Positions 11,685 to 22,749 of a DNA stretch of 64,000 nt are shown one piece after another. Both the position numbers and the translations under genes were made by a program. The stretch is from contig AP031354.1 of NCBI GenBank assembly GCA_037833965.1, positions 30,606,001 to 30,670,000 on the forward strand, read 5' to 3'. The notes under the pieces are model-generated. The model saw nothing but the letters and a program-made list of their open reading frames with translations, ran no database searches and was not told where the DNA came from. Source of the DNA: Marchantia polymorpha subsp. ruderalis. Its lineage: Eukaryota > Streptophyta > Marchantiopsida > Marchantiales > Marchantiaceae. How positions within the stretch are numbered: the stretch's first letter is position 1; every line of letters starts with the position of its first letter.

Positions 11685-12299
11685 GTGCAATCCTACGAAA
11701 GAAGCATCCCGATCCAACTCAAAGAGTCAGAAGAACCTTTGGGATGCGATGCAGGCTCCCATTAAATCCTTACTCGCTCAAGATGAGTCAAGAGCACGAT
11801 CAGTGCGTCGGTCGACGACTCCTCCTCCTCATCATCATCGTCGACGTAGTAATTGTTCAAAAACTGCGTCCCGCAGGTTGCCGCCATATCTGTCGACGCA
11901 CTGAATCAGTGAGTCCTCGGCCCCAATTTCTCCGTGCATCATTTGCAGACAGAGTCAAGGGCATGCAATTGCAGTCAGCAGCATTATAAGCACAGGATTC
12001 GACCAATCAGCAGAGCCCGACCGGATCCCGAGGGCGGAAAGAAATCCTTGTCGTTGCCAGCCAAACGCAACATCGAAACGACAGCGCAATCAGAAATCCG
12101 GATCCTATCGACTGTTACAAGGCAGTGTTACAATCTCGTACAAGGCTCCCGCCTTCGTTCCTCTCTGTCCAATCCTCTCAACATCTGCTCGGTACAGTAC
12201 AAGAACGGCACAAGAACGTCTGTCTACGTTCTACAATGGAGAAGTACGAGGTACAAGAACATTTGTCGGTAAATGCTCTGACCAAGTAGATTCCTTGTG
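11685..12299. other. Left edge of unit-1-specific DNA
   Basis: Units 2 and 3 lack everything from here to about 25225: in them the bases before 11685 join directly to the PAL fragment with only a few bases of shared sequence. I see no recognisable gene. ORFs of 81 and 112 aa are compositionally unremarkable. Confidence 0.5.
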
Positions 12300-13777
12300 G
12301 TAGTCTCTTTGTCTGAACTGACATTTTCCGCTGCACGATTATACGATACTTTTAAGTTAGGTTAGACATGTTCAGCGCTAACAGGATCATTAACAAAATA
12401 ACTGGGAATATATTTTATCCTTGAATAAGGTTGATTCAATGGTTATCTTCTGATCAATAATTATTTAAGTATTCTTGGTGATGAATGTCAAGATATCATT
12501 TATTGACATATTAAATTTTTTATATCATCGATGGATTTTTATCAAGTCATGTACATGAGATTGATTCTCTGCACATATGTAAATACCCATTCAAATTACT
12601 TGTTACATAATTATTCTTGATTACATATTTAGTTTCACAATTAGTACAAAAGACAATGTAGTCAAATTTTGAAAAAACCAACAACTTGATTCACACATAG
12701 TGACATTATCAATGTGATGTGATACTTTTTTGATTCAGATTTGGAAAGAAGAAATGGAATTGATTATTAGAAATATTGTACAAAGATTTTCCCTTATGCA
12801 TAATAACAGTATATTAAATAAATCATATTGGATTTTTTAAAGCAAAATTAAACATAATTTTTTATGTTTATACACAGAATTACTTCCAATAATGTCTTCA
12901 ATGTTGTTTGAATAACAATGATTGAACTCTTCTAGGTTGCAATATTTATAGATGAAAATTTTAAAGATAAAATTGTGATTAATAGAATTTAAATTCTTGA
13001 ATAACAAATAATCTGAAATAATATAATTATAATAGATTTATGGATCGTTTCTAAAAGACATATATTATTTCAAAGTTAAAAATATCATTTTTATGAAAAT
13101 TATAAAAACTCACAACATTTAAAACTGTACATAGTTTTCATGATATCATTAGCTTCAATATATTTATTGCAATTAATAAAATAAAAATAAACCAATAAAT
13201 GAAATAGAAAAGGAAAAATATACATTCGATCATCATTATTATTCATGCCAAAGAATCAACATCACATTTGTAAAGAGAAATATATAAACAACTCAAGATT
13301 GAAGAGCATAAAAATGAATCAAGAAACACTAGACATTTGCTTTGTTATATTTTTTTCCTTAATCTTATCTTATAATGATTATTTGATCATCCATGATAGA
13401 ATAGATTCAGACGAATTAAAAACATTTTAATCATATTAATATGTGAAGCAACCAAATTTAAATGCAGAAATATTTTTTAAAACTAAATAAATTACAAGAA
13501 TGATTTCAATCGAGACTGAAATGCAATGTTTATCCAAAAGATATAAATTTATTTACCTAAATGGTGTTGGCTACAAACTTGAGATTAAGAGAAGCACATA
13601 AATATGAATTTATGAAATATTATCACATAATTGAACTTGAAAATCATGACAATCATCACAGAAAGTTGTGAGCAATACTAGCCAGTTTGCAAAATGCACA
13701 AATTTTAATTCACTTGAATTTACTGATAAAAATGAAATATAAATGTAACACGGTATAAGAATGAATTCTTCCTACTT
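12300..13777. other. Very AT-rich block
   Basis: About 1.5 kb of strongly AT-rich DNA with frequent stops in all frames and no recognisable gene. Similar AT-rich sequence resumes on the far side of the transposable element (19084 onward), so the element seems to have inserted into an AT-rich host segment. Nothing here identifies it as organellar. Confidence 0.6.
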
Positions 13778-13782
13778 GTATA
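13778..13782. other. Left target-site duplication GTATA
   Basis: GTATA immediately precedes the element end TGTAATAACCC. The identical GTATA follows the other end at 19079-19083. A 5-bp duplication with TG...CA ends is typical of integrase-mediated insertion. Confidence 0.7.
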
Positions 13783-13877
13783 TGTAATAACCCACTAAAG
13801 GCTAAAACTGCAATATAGTGGTAGAAAGGTCGAACCCACAGGGACAGAGGAACACACAGGGTACAAAGTGTCACGTT

Positions 13878-14345
13878 TTAACAGACTATTGAGGAGTTTG
13901 AATTCTCAGGCAACTGTCACTCCCAGAAATACTGCAAGTGTCCACTCGGAGCGCACTCGGAGGTCGCACAGTGCAGCGTAAAACACACACACACACACCT
14001 GAAACTACAGAAACACAACCCAGAGATCCGTTAGGACCTCTACTTCAAGATTTCAGGGGGAAAGTCTCTCTCAAGCACACTCGGCAAAGCTGCGGGCAGT
14101 GACTTCCAACTCCGGCTTTTACAACGCTTCCACTAGCTTGCTGCTAGTGTAGGAAACCCGGTTTGGACTACCTACTTCGGATCGAAGTCACTCAGACGCG
14201 GTGAACAACACTCTCAACTCACAAAACGCGCAGAGAACACAGGTCCGCACTGAAGGACTCACTGAGAAACATTCCAGTAACACAACAACAGTCTATTGAA
14301 GAGTTTGAATTCTCAGGCACTTGTCATTCCCAGAAATACTACAGG
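13878..14345. repeat. Imperfect direct repeats at left end of the element
   Basis: About 60 bases containing gagtttgaattctcaggca and cccagaaatact occur near 13880 and again near 14286, roughly 405 bp apart. A related shorter pair (actagctctgaacatcgg-like) lies near 14510 and 14575. This looks like an internally duplicated non-coding tail of the element. Confidence 0.6.
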
Positions 14346-14788
14346 GGTTACCCTCAAGGCACCTGCTGCAGCGTAACCTGAATTTACAACCAAGGCTTAC
14401 ACGAAGTAGCAAAACTTCACTTTGGCATTCAGGGGAAAAATCCCAAGGAGTACAATCAGAAAGAAACACTCGAAGGTGTAGGGGCGAAACTGTTCAAGTA
14501 TCTAACTAGTCACTGGCTCTGAGCATCGGCAGTCACCCGCAGGTGCAGATCCGAACTACTCAAGTCTCTAACCAATGTACTAGCTCTGAACATTCGGCCG
14601 AAGGCCTTCAGCTACAAAATGCGGAACGCTAAGTCGTAACTCCTCGTGCGTGGTGACAGAACTCAAGGACACAAACACGCAAAGGAAATGGGTTCCTGAT
14701 CTATACTTCTGATGGGAAAGAACCCCAGGCAAAACGCCTGGAACTATTTTATACCTTCTAAGTCCTACCAGCACTACACTGCACTACG

Positions 14789-17700
14789 CTACACGCCTGC
14801 ACGGAACCACGCTACACTACACTCCGCGGAACCTGTACTACGTCTCCTGCGCGGCCGACTGCCGCGCACTAACTCCCTACCCTGCCAGTCGTCCGCTCGA
14901 CTGCGCAGTCCCAACCTCTGCAACGCCCCTGACACCTCCCCCTCGAAGGCAGACATGGTATCCTGTGCCTTCGACAGAAAGGCATCGAGCTTCTTCGCTA
15001 CCTTCCGCCGACTCCTACTGTCGCCTGACAACAACCCGGCTGCGCGCAATTCAAACTCACGCAGTGTGAGTTTCTCCTGCGCCTTCACTTCCCAGTGGGC
15101 GTAGCCCTTGAGACAGTGGGCGACTCGCCTCGCCGTCTCCACCTTCGTGCGATCCGCCTCCTTCCTGCGATCCTCTTCAATTATCACTAATTGCGATTCG
15201 GCTTCAGCACGTTGCGCTCTCAATTCGCCACACTCTGACTGTAACCTGCGGATTAACTCTTCATCCGCCTGCCGTGCGAGCTGACATTGTTCCAACAACC
15301 GCGTCTGTCGCACGAGCTCCTCTGACAAAATCCGATTCTGGGCCTGCTCAGAATCGAGTGCTTCCTTGACCTTCACCTGCTCCTTGGTGAGCTCGCCCAG
15401 TTTCTCATCCTTCATCTTCTCGGAGTGCTTGTAGAATTTCTGATTAAGCTTGTACTGGCCCCACAAGCACGCATGCTTCTCCTTCAAGTCCTTCAACTCC
15501 TGGTCCACTCTAGCTAATAGCTTGCTGGTGTGGACTTTAGTGCGAGTCCGCCTGCGCACTAACTCGATGTAAGATCCCGGCTGGAGTGGGTCGGCGTATT
15601 TATCGACCTTGCGATCCAAGTACCGCAGCAACGGAATCACCTGCTCAGAGAGCGCCGCCGCCGGCGCTCCAACAATTTCCTCCTCCTCCTCCTCGGTGTC
15701 TTCTGCTCCTGACATTTCTTCCGTGGAGCCTCCGTCGTCATCATCCGAGTGGAGAATTTCAGTCGCCATTGATTGCGTCGGCGACTGCCCCGAGTGGGGC
15801 TGCACGTCGTCGACGTGTGCTGCCTGCGAAGGCACGGCTGCAGCCTCGCTGCTCGTCGCCAAAATGTCTAAGGCGGAAGGCGAATGTACCCGTGCGGCAT
15901 CCCCGTCTCTCGCTTGTTGATGGTCTACCGCATCCTCCCTGTCGCCGTCGTCCGTCGCCGAAGGCGATCGAGCGGAGGGTGGCTGCGCGGGGTTTGATTG
16001 CGCATCGCGCATCGAGATTTCATCCCGCGGACAGTCACTCCGCTCCTCCGTCTGCTGCTCCCTTGATCGGTCCGTGGGGGCTGTGCCCGGCCCGTGCGCA
16101 GGCGCATTTGCCGGCGCCTTGTCCGTCGCAGGCGTAGCGCCGCGGACATCTATCGCCGAAGGCGACATGGCCGGGGGCCGCACGCCCGATGTTGCTTGGC
16201 CTATAGGCCCTACCGCCGAAGGCGCATCTATCGGCGGACTTCCCGCCGATGGTGCGGCCTCCGCACGCTCTCTGCTCGTATCTCCTCGGCTCGAAGGCCC
16301 TGGCGCCGAAGGCGCGAATTGCGGCGCGTGGTGCGCCGGAGGGTCTGGCCCCGAGGGCCGGTGACTCGTAGGCGGTTCTTCCGCCGGCTCCTTCCCCTTC
16401 CTACGTTGGAACGGGGGTGATTCTTGCCTGTGCACAGGCGGCACGTGTGGAGGTGTCCTGTGCACAGGCGACCTGTGCACAGGTGAGCGCCTGTGCACAG
16501 GCGGACTGCTCCTTCCCACGCGTAAGCGTAGATCCACGTCCACTTGTGTTCGCCGGTCCGCGGAGGCTCGTCCGTCCGCGGAGGTTCGCCTGTGCGCAAA
16601 CGGAACATCTGTCCGCATCGCACGTGGTAACTCCGGAGGCCCTTGGCCCGTAGGCGGCCTTTCTCCCGTCGAGGTTGCAGCGTGGCCCGTTGCTCCTGCG
16701 GTCGTCCGCGCTTCCTCTCGCCTCTCTGGCGACGCACTTTCTATCTCCGTCGCAATTGTCGCCGTGTCCGCACTGTCAGCTGGTAACACCAGTCTGCGTG
16801 CCTTCTGCTTCGGCCGGCTGTATGGCTCGCACAGCGGCCGCGGTCGAATGGGAGCAGAGGGTTCTTGATGCTGCTCCTCTTCGGACTCTTCCCTCCATCG
16901 CCGCTTCCGCGGCACTCGCGCTGCAGGGGTGTGTCTCCCTTCGTCCCTCCGTCTTGATGGGGTAGAAGTCGGTGACTCCTCTGCATCAGTATCGACCTCG
17001 TTCTCCCGCACATACTTCCCGGGATGGTCGATGGACAATGGCGGAAAATGTTCAAGCTCCGCCGCTGTCAAACAATTCCGCTGTCGATAAAAATTGATGA
17101 GGAAAGGAGAAAGATGGTTTAGAGTTCCCCCCTTCTCCTCAAACGCGTGCTGTCGCATCACCCTGTGCAGGATGCTCGCCCAGTGAATTGGAGTTCCCTC
17201 GATGACGCACTCCACAAAAGAGACCTGCCACAATGTGATGTAGCAGGCGCGGTGCGGCTGCAGTAATTGCATCAGCGCCGCGGACAAAGTTCGGCGAAAT
17301 CGATCCTTGTAATCACGGGTCCTGTACCCATTCTTGGTAGACCTCCCGGTCTTGAACAGCTCCACAAATTGCGCCTCTTCTTGCTTGGTCACCTTGATGC
17401 TCTCACTGTCGAAAAGGAGATGCCCTGGCATGCCAGCACATCTTCCCAACGCCTGCGCCCAATCTTGGACTGTCCACCGGTCAACATGCGGACGCAATCC
17501 GCGCGAGGGTGGTCCATGTGGCTCTAGCCACTCGCGCACCATATTCGCACAGATGTAATTCCATCCCCATAGCAAGAAATCGAGCTTTCTTGCTATTAAG
17601 CGCTCCTCAAAAGCGCGCAGCCCGTTCTGCGGCAGGCGAAGTGGCACCATCCGCAATCTGCTCGGTCTCGTCATTGCGTTCCTGGGGTTCGCTCGCCCGC

Positions 17701-17926
17701 TCATTCTACTTCCGCACTGCCCGCGCTTCTTTCTCTCTCGGCAAACTCTAATCGCTCTCAATTCCAAATCACGCGCACTCACTTCTCCCTCAATCAACAA
17801 GAAATCTCCTGTGCGACGACGTCGAGAATGTTCCGCAGCCAGCAGATGGATGCGCGCAGCGCGCACAAGAGATTGGAATCGCGAATTCAAGAATGGGACG
17901 TTCTCCGCCGCCCGGTCGAAGGTCAT
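14789..17926 (-). CDS. Transposon-encoded 1045-aa protein, gag-like or plant-transposon domain
   Basis: Single long ORF of the 5.3-kb element. Residues about 100-300 form a compact, tryptophan-containing domain (FLLWGWNYICANMV, LWQVSFVECVIEGTPIHWA) resembling the putative plant transposon protein domain that sits in gag position in some plant elements; this assignment is tentative. About 310-760 is low-complexity, rich in Pro, Arg, Ser and Glu, with PVHR repeats near 470-500 encoded by a palindromic DNA motif. About 770-960 is a long charged heptad-like region, probably a coiled coil (EELVRQTRLLEQCQ). No zinc knuckle or catalytic motif is visible. The Met at 17926 is simply the first in the frame. 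Likely roles are particle assembly or nucleic acid binding for mobilisation in trans. Confidence 0.6.
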   Translation of the reverse strand: MTFDRAAENVPFLNSRFQSLVRAARIHLLAAEHSRRRRTGDFLLIEGEVSARDLELRAIRVCRERKKRGQCGSRMSGRANPRNAMTRPSRLRMVPLRLPQNGLRAFEERLIARKLDFLLWGWNYICANMVREWLEPHGPPSRGLRPHVDRWTVQDWAQALGRCAGMPGHLLFDSESIKVTKQEEAQFVELFKTGRSTKNGYRTRDYKDRFRRTLSAALMQLLQPHRACYITLWQVSFVECVIEGTPIHWASILHRVMRQHAFEEKGGTLNHLSPFLINFYRQRNCLTAAELEHFPPLSIDHPGKYVRENEVDTDAEESPTSTPSRRRDEGRHTPAARVPRKRRWREESEEEQHQEPSAPIRPRPLCEPYSRPKQKARRLVLPADSADTATIATEIESASPERREEARTTAGATGHAATSTGERPPTGQGPPELPRAMRTDVPFAHRRTSADGRASADRRTQVDVDLRLRVGRSSPPVHRRSPVHRSPVHRTPPHVPPVHRQESPPFQRRKGKEPAEEPPTSHRPSGPDPPAHHAPQFAPSAPGPSSRGDTSRERAEAAPSAGSPPIDAPSAVGPIGQATSGVRPPAMSPSAIDVRGATPATDKAPANAPAHGPGTAPTDRSREQQTEERSDCPRDEISMRDAQSNPAQPPSARSPSATDDGDREDAVDHQQARDGDAARVHSPSALDILATSSEAAAVPSQAAHVDDVQPHSGQSPTQSMATEILHSDDDDGGSTEEMSGAEDTEEEEEEIVGAPAAALSEQVIPLLRYLDRKVDKYADPLQPGSYIELVRRRTRTKVHTSKLLARVDQELKDLKEKHACLWGQYKLNQKFYKHSEKMKDEKLGELTKEQVKVKEALDSEQAQNRILSEELVRQTRLLEQCQLARQADEELIRRLQSECGELRAQRAEAESQLVIIEEDRRKEADRTKVETARRVAHCLKGYAHWEVKAQEKLTLREFELRAAGLLSGDSRSRRKVAKKLDAFLSKAQDTMSAFEGEVSGALQRLGLRSRADDWQGRELVRGSRPRRRRSTGSAECSVAWFRAGV
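16427..16501. repeat. Cluster of palindrome CCTGTGCACAGG
   Basis: Four perfect copies of this 12-base palindrome start at 16427, 16457, 16472 and 16490 inside the element ORF, where each reads P-V-H-R. Two more copies, at 18270 and 18589, lie outside the ORF, with variants (cctgtgcgcagg) nearby. Related GC-rich snippets (cgccgaaggcg) are scattered from about 15950 to 18850. Confidence 0.8.
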
Positions 17927-19078
17927 GGTCGGCTCTTGCTCGTGAAGAACGTCTCACTTGATGGCCGCGCCGGCTGTACGCTGAAACGGTCTTCGCTCTC
18001 ACGCGCGGCTTCACGCTCCGCCGTCGTCGATTAAACTCTCACGCTCGAATTGGCGGATTTGAACTCCGCGAGCGTATTACCCCGCGGACATGCGGGCGTA
18101 GCGCTGAAGGCGAGTTTTCCGCCTTGCGCGGTACACTTGTTCGTACCGCCCCTCGGCCAATCCCCCTCTGCCTTGACGCGTGTGTCCGCATGTCGGACAA
18201 AAGTTCAACTCCTGCCTGTGCGCAGGCAGGAGCCTCGGCGGATTCTCCGCCGGTGCGGAACTTCATCCTCCTGTGCACAGGCGTTCGCCTGTGCGCAGGC
18301 GAATTCCGTCCGCGGCGCTGCGCTGGCGCGGAAGGCGTTGACCGTGGTCAGCCGTCTCCGTCCAGTCTGTCCGTTCCTTGTCTCTCCGTCGGCGCTTCCG
18401 CCGCCGCAACTCCGTCCGTCCAAGAGCGCATCCACCCTTCCCGTCCGCATGGTCCGTACCGATTTGATTACTCTGGCGGCTCTTCCGACGTACGCTGCGC
18501 CGCGCTGGCGCGGAAGGCGCCGTACACTTTCTACCTCCCAAGGCGCATTTCTAGGGCCCAAGGCGGATTTTCCGCCGACGCCGAAGCGCCTGTGCACAGG
18601 CGAACGCCCTCGTCCGCGCAGGCGGAATTCGCGCCGGTGGCGAACTCCTTCCGCCGTAGGCGACCGCCTCCGTTTCTTCCAGTAGCGATAACTCCCTAAG
18701 TCCTCATCCGTTCCAAGCGTTCTTGGGCTCGTTGGAATCAGTGTGTCGAGCTCTTTCCAACGGGATCCTAACTTGGTCAAGGCGCCCGAGGGTTGACCTA
18801 ATTATGGAGGGTTTCCCTACAGCCGCGGACGCAACCTCCGAAGGCGGGTTTTGCGCCTTGCGCCCTAGAGATCCTAACTGCAGAGCTCGCAGGGAGGGTG
18901 GTGCCTGGCCTTACTGCGGCACCCCAAATCCCAGATTCTACAAGATCCCTCGAGAATCCCCGCGATCTTCCGGATTCACTCTGTTTTGATGTACCGAAGG
19001 CTATTTACAATGCTGCCAGGGTACAGTTTTCCAAAAATGTTTTAATTTCCTCAAAATTGCCAAAAGTGGGGTACCACA

Positions 19079-19083
19079 GTATA
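19079..19083. other. Right target-site duplication GTATA
   Basis: Second copy of the 5-bp repeat, directly after the element end TACCACA. Confidence 0.7.
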
Positions 19084-20360
19084 ACATGTAAAAAAGATAT
19101 AATTACACTTATGATAATGATGAAATATTAAATACTAATATTTTGATGAGGAATAAGTCATTCTATTGAAAAGCAAATCTTAGTCGTTTATTTGAACTGG
19201 TTTCGAATATATTTAAAAAATAAAATTTTATATCAAAATATATTCTGATTGGTTTTCCAAATAACTGTTAAAGTAAAGTTTGTGTTGTATCAAATTTATA
19301 TAATTTTGATAAATAAAATAATTATGATGCTGATATTAGAAGATAAATTTCATAGGACGTAATACTTCGAATCATCCTAAACATACCAATATGTTTAATT
19401 GAAATATAATTATCATAAGGTAAATACCGGGTAACCCTGATCTTTTACCCTTTAGGGCAGAGGTAATAGGGTAATTACCCGGTAACCCTCATGTAAAAGT
19501 AAATTTTGAATCTTTTAGAATCCGTATCGGATAACCCGGTAATTACCTTGAGGTAGGGTAAAGGTAGACTATAGTGACACGAGTAAGGTAAAAGGTAAGG
19601 TAAAGGTAGAGACCCATGGCTTACTCGGTTACCTTTTACCTTACCTTGCCGAGGCCTACTTCCTTCCCCGCAGGGAACTTGTACTTCGTTTTTTTTCCTC
19701 TCCCATGCCCCATTTCTCCTCCATTGGCAAAGGGGAGGAGAAATGGAGTAGCATGTTTGGGGCTTCCACTCTTCTTACCCAAAAAAAAACTAGCTTCGTT
19801 TTTTCCTAAAGCTTTAGTTTCTAAGAAAATTATTTCTCTTCAATTTTTATATTTAAGTAAATCTATTCATGTATTAACATGATGGAGAATCACAAAAGAA
19901 CTCATAATGAAAGATTTCATAAAAGCAAAATTATAAAGTGATAACAAGACGTCTTAATGTGTCTTAATGGATCTTCAGGCGTCTTAAATCGCGTGATGAC
20001 AAAGGTTCTTTAATGGGTTGCTTTGAAACACGAAGGGAGCAAGTTTGACCACAATAAAACCATAAAATTTAGAACGGCAGTGTTATCACTTGTAATGCCA
20101 AACTTTTGTGCCAGAGGATTGTATCATATCCAGCGATAAAGTGAAGGAGTTTTTTTATTTAATTTTTGACTAAAGTTCTTCCCAACATCTTGGTCTTGGA
20201 AAATATTGCATTATTATATGGAGTGTACGAAGGTTTTATTATATGCCGACCTGGTGTGCCACTCAATATGGTGAACGACCTTTCTTACGATGATGAAAGA
20301 GAAAAGGTTGCGCCCGTAGTGTATTTAAGACAGGAGTCGGGAGGCGTCCATCCCTAGTCG
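19084..20360. other. AT-rich DNA with GGTAA/TTACC repeats
   Basis: AT-rich to about 19420. From 19425 to 19660 it is built of GGTAA, GGTAAAGG and their complements (gtaattacccggtaaccc; aaggtaaaaggtaaggtaaa facing ggttaccttttaccttacctt), which can form large hairpins. A clean fold-back (ccatttctcctcc/ggaggagaaatgg) is at 19710-19746. No convincing gene; short ORFs at 19616 and 20166 are not family-like. Confidence 0.55.
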
Positions 20361-20407
20361 GGTTGCGGGGTAGGGGGTTGGGAGGCGGCCCTCCCTAGTC
20401 GGGCTGC

Positions 20408-20426
20408 GGGGGGGGGGGGGGGGGGG
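20408..20426 (+). repeat. Run of 19 G
   Basis: An uninterrupted G tract inside a G-rich stretch (20337-20460) with duplicated ccctagtcgggttgcggg-like blocks. It could form a quadruplex, and its length is prone to sequencing error. Confidence 0.9.
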
Positions 20427-20539
20427 TCGGGTTGCGGGCAGAGCTCGCGTTTCCTCTTTTCTCACGAGCCCTTAGTGATGAGGCCCGCCCGCTCGCCAGC
20501 CAGCAACATTTATGATCGAGGAGACAATCCGCTCGGACT

Positions 20540-20960
20540 CTGTAACCATCTTTAGTTAGTTAGAACTAAAGTAGAGGTTACTCTAAATATTGATGTAGAT
20601 ACTTTAGTGTGCACTAGTCATAGCTGCCACGTCAGCGATCCGCGCACTTGGTAGATACAGAGTGGATGTGTTAGTTGACTGTGCCACGTCAGCAATCCGT
20701 GTGCTTGTAGGTAAGGATTGAGTGTGTTAGTTAGTGTGTTAGTTGGGTGCGCCACGTCAGCGATCCGTGTGCTTGTTAGGCTTATCCGCCACGTCATCCA
20801 TCCACTAGGAGTGGGATGGATAGTGGGGATTTAATCTTATCTCCTTGTACTTGTTGGTGAGAGATATATAAGGGAGAGGAGAACCATTGTTGGTATCTCT
20901 CATCTTCCGAGTTTACGTTTCTATCTTCGAGTGAGCTTCTCTCTAAACCCTAGTGTTACA
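20540..20960 (+). promoter_or_regulatory. LTR-like promoter with repeated CACGTCA elements
   Basis: Three copies of ccacgtcagc(g/a)atccg...cttg start at 20627, 20684 and 20752, and a partial copy at 20789. CACGTCA is a classic bZIP-type site. A TATA-like gatatataag at 20863-20872 follows, then a leader-like pyrimidine-rich stretch with aaaccctag at 20945. This looks like U3-R-U5 of an LTR, perhaps a solo or decayed copy; I could not fix its ends or find a partner. Confidence 0.4.
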
Positions 20961-22749
20961 AGCTCGCCCCAAGAAGGTAGTTCATGGGTGTATTGACCCA
21001 TCGTCCCCCTTCCACGAAAGCTCAAAAGCTTTTCCAGTTTCGTTCCGTTGCTCAAGACCAAGGAGATAAAGTTCTTTGTCGCTTCACGGGGAAACACAAC
21101 AAAGCTTGGATTTCCTGGGGGATTGAACGAGGGAGCATGGATTTTTGATTGTGACGGTGGTGGTGGCTCAATCATGGAGCTGGGGAAGCAGCGAGCGGTG
21201 TTGTTTCTCTTCATCTATCTCGGCTTCGTGTCGAGCATCTAATCTTATTGTTGCATTTGTCATCTGCAATCAAGATTTCCACAAGATTTTTTCATTGATT
21301 CAACCTCTTCAATATCGATCTCCACCTTCTTCATACCTTGACATTGACTGCTCTTACATTGTTTGGCCTGCTCTCCCTTCACTCACTCATGAATACAATC
21401 TACAAACTATGACTTTCTCTAACAAGGATCAAGAAGCTCATCCAAATGATCAAACACAAAATTTGCAAACTCTAGAATTCTCAATATTTTTCAGTTGAGA
21501 AGATAATTCTTGCAATCGAGTCGCATGGTCCTCATAATCACTGAAGTATCCTTCAACTCACCTATATTTTCTCTCGTCATTAGTGAATATATCTTCTAGT
21601 CAATATAGCACTGTACAATCTGGTCACATCACTCAAATTGTCATTTTTGTAGAATATTTGTGGTTATCACACTCTAAAACCAACAAGTTGTGATTTTTGT
21701 GAGAGTTCTCATGAATTTGATTTTAAGTAAGGAATGCAAATTAAAAAAAAACTTGTCTGAGAAGAATTGCATACCTCGCCTCAGAAGAAGTCCAATTTGT
21801 CTTGCTTGTGCTTGATACAACGTTGGCAAAATTTTTCTAAAATATTTGTCACAGGAGACAATCAACTTTTTCTTGTCCGACTTCCTAGAAACTCCAATTG
21901 TTTTTGGCCTAGATGGAAGCTTTTGTGTAATCTGGAGATGGCAGTCCACATGATCTTTTCTCCAATGCTTCTCAATGTAATTCTTATGGAAAAAAGCTCA
22001 TGAGAAAGTATAACCTTGCAGCAAACATTTTCAGTTATGTCTACTACTTTTGATGATGTGTGGCACCTTTGCATAGTGTCTATACAATATTGCCTCTTCC
22101 ATTTCGCCCCCGGAGACTCCCGCCATGACCGCTCACTACACTGCTGGGCTTGCAGCTTGGAAACGAAGGTTTCACTCCATTCGATTTTATCCCTGACAAA
22201 AGACAAGTAGCTAGTTTGTTGTAATAAGGTTCCAAAGTAAAACAACTATATATGAGGAGGTAGCTGTGGCATATACGATGCTGTTACTTGTGATAGGTCA
22301 CTTACAAGCTTAGATGTTTGACAATGAAAATGAGCTATTGATTGCTTCACTTTCAGACCTAAAGCAATTCTCAAATGTGAGCTATTTAGTAAAACAAGTT
22401 GATGCAAATTACATAAAAATGCACTCGGTCTCTAAGAGTACTCATCAGAAGAGAAGAATGATCTAATTTTGAAACTAAAAGTCTCATCAACTTCAGATCT
22501 TAAGTTTTCAAACAAACATAATGTGTACGGTCACTTACTTGTATTTCATTAAATTCAAGAATTGGGTGCCGTTATGCAACACCTTGCTCAGCAGCTAGTT
22601 TATTGTAAAGGTCAATGGTATCTACTAGTAATCAATCTTTTTCCTTTTTGCATTTGTGTCTATTTGCACTTGCTTGAAGGAATTGTTTGATCAAACTTCA
22701 AGTTTTTTTGGCCTTCTTCGTGCTCTTTTGCAATCTGAGCTGCAAAATT
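20961..22749. other. Probable decayed retroelement body, no recognised gene
   Basis: This follows the LTR-like region. ORFs at 21145-21498 (+) and 22245-21862 (-) show no motif I know. If the upstream stretch is an LTR, this would be leader and internal sequence, but I see no primer-binding site or pol motif. Confidence 0.3.

Larger units (their letters stand above)
13783..19078 (-). mobile_element. 5.3-kb transposable element, TG...CA ends, 5-bp TSD
   Basis: Bounded by GTATA on both sides. The plus strand starts TGTAATAACCCACT and ends AGTGGGGTACCACA. The two ends are imperfect inverted repeats with consensus TGTrrTAmCCCACTwwwGGC. The interior is GC-rich, unlike the AT-rich flanks. It carries one long minus-strand ORF (17926-14789) and no visible reverse transcriptase, integrase, protease or transposase. 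No direct LTR pair is visible to me. The left end holds two imperfect copies of a block starting near 13880 and 14286. The best reading is a non-autonomous retroelement with a gag-like ORF (TR-GAG-like) or a TIR element of unusual type. Confidence 0.65.

Noticed and set aside
12300..13777. Organellar DNA insertion
   Set aside because: It is AT-rich, but I find no plastid or mitochondrial gene or RNA.
15586..16420. Several long plus-strand ORFs opposite the element protein (for example 15586-16137)
   Set aside because: GC-rich shadow frames of the 1045-aa ORF, with Arg/Pro-biased composition.
18124..18780. Overlapping ORFs of about 190-210 aa on both strands
   Set aside because: All frames are open because of GC-rich palindromic repeats; composition is low-complexity and no domain is visible.
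13783..19078. A classical LTR pair for the 5.3-kb element
   Set aside because: The first few hundred bases are not found as a direct repeat near the right end; only an inverted similarity of about 20 bases is seen.
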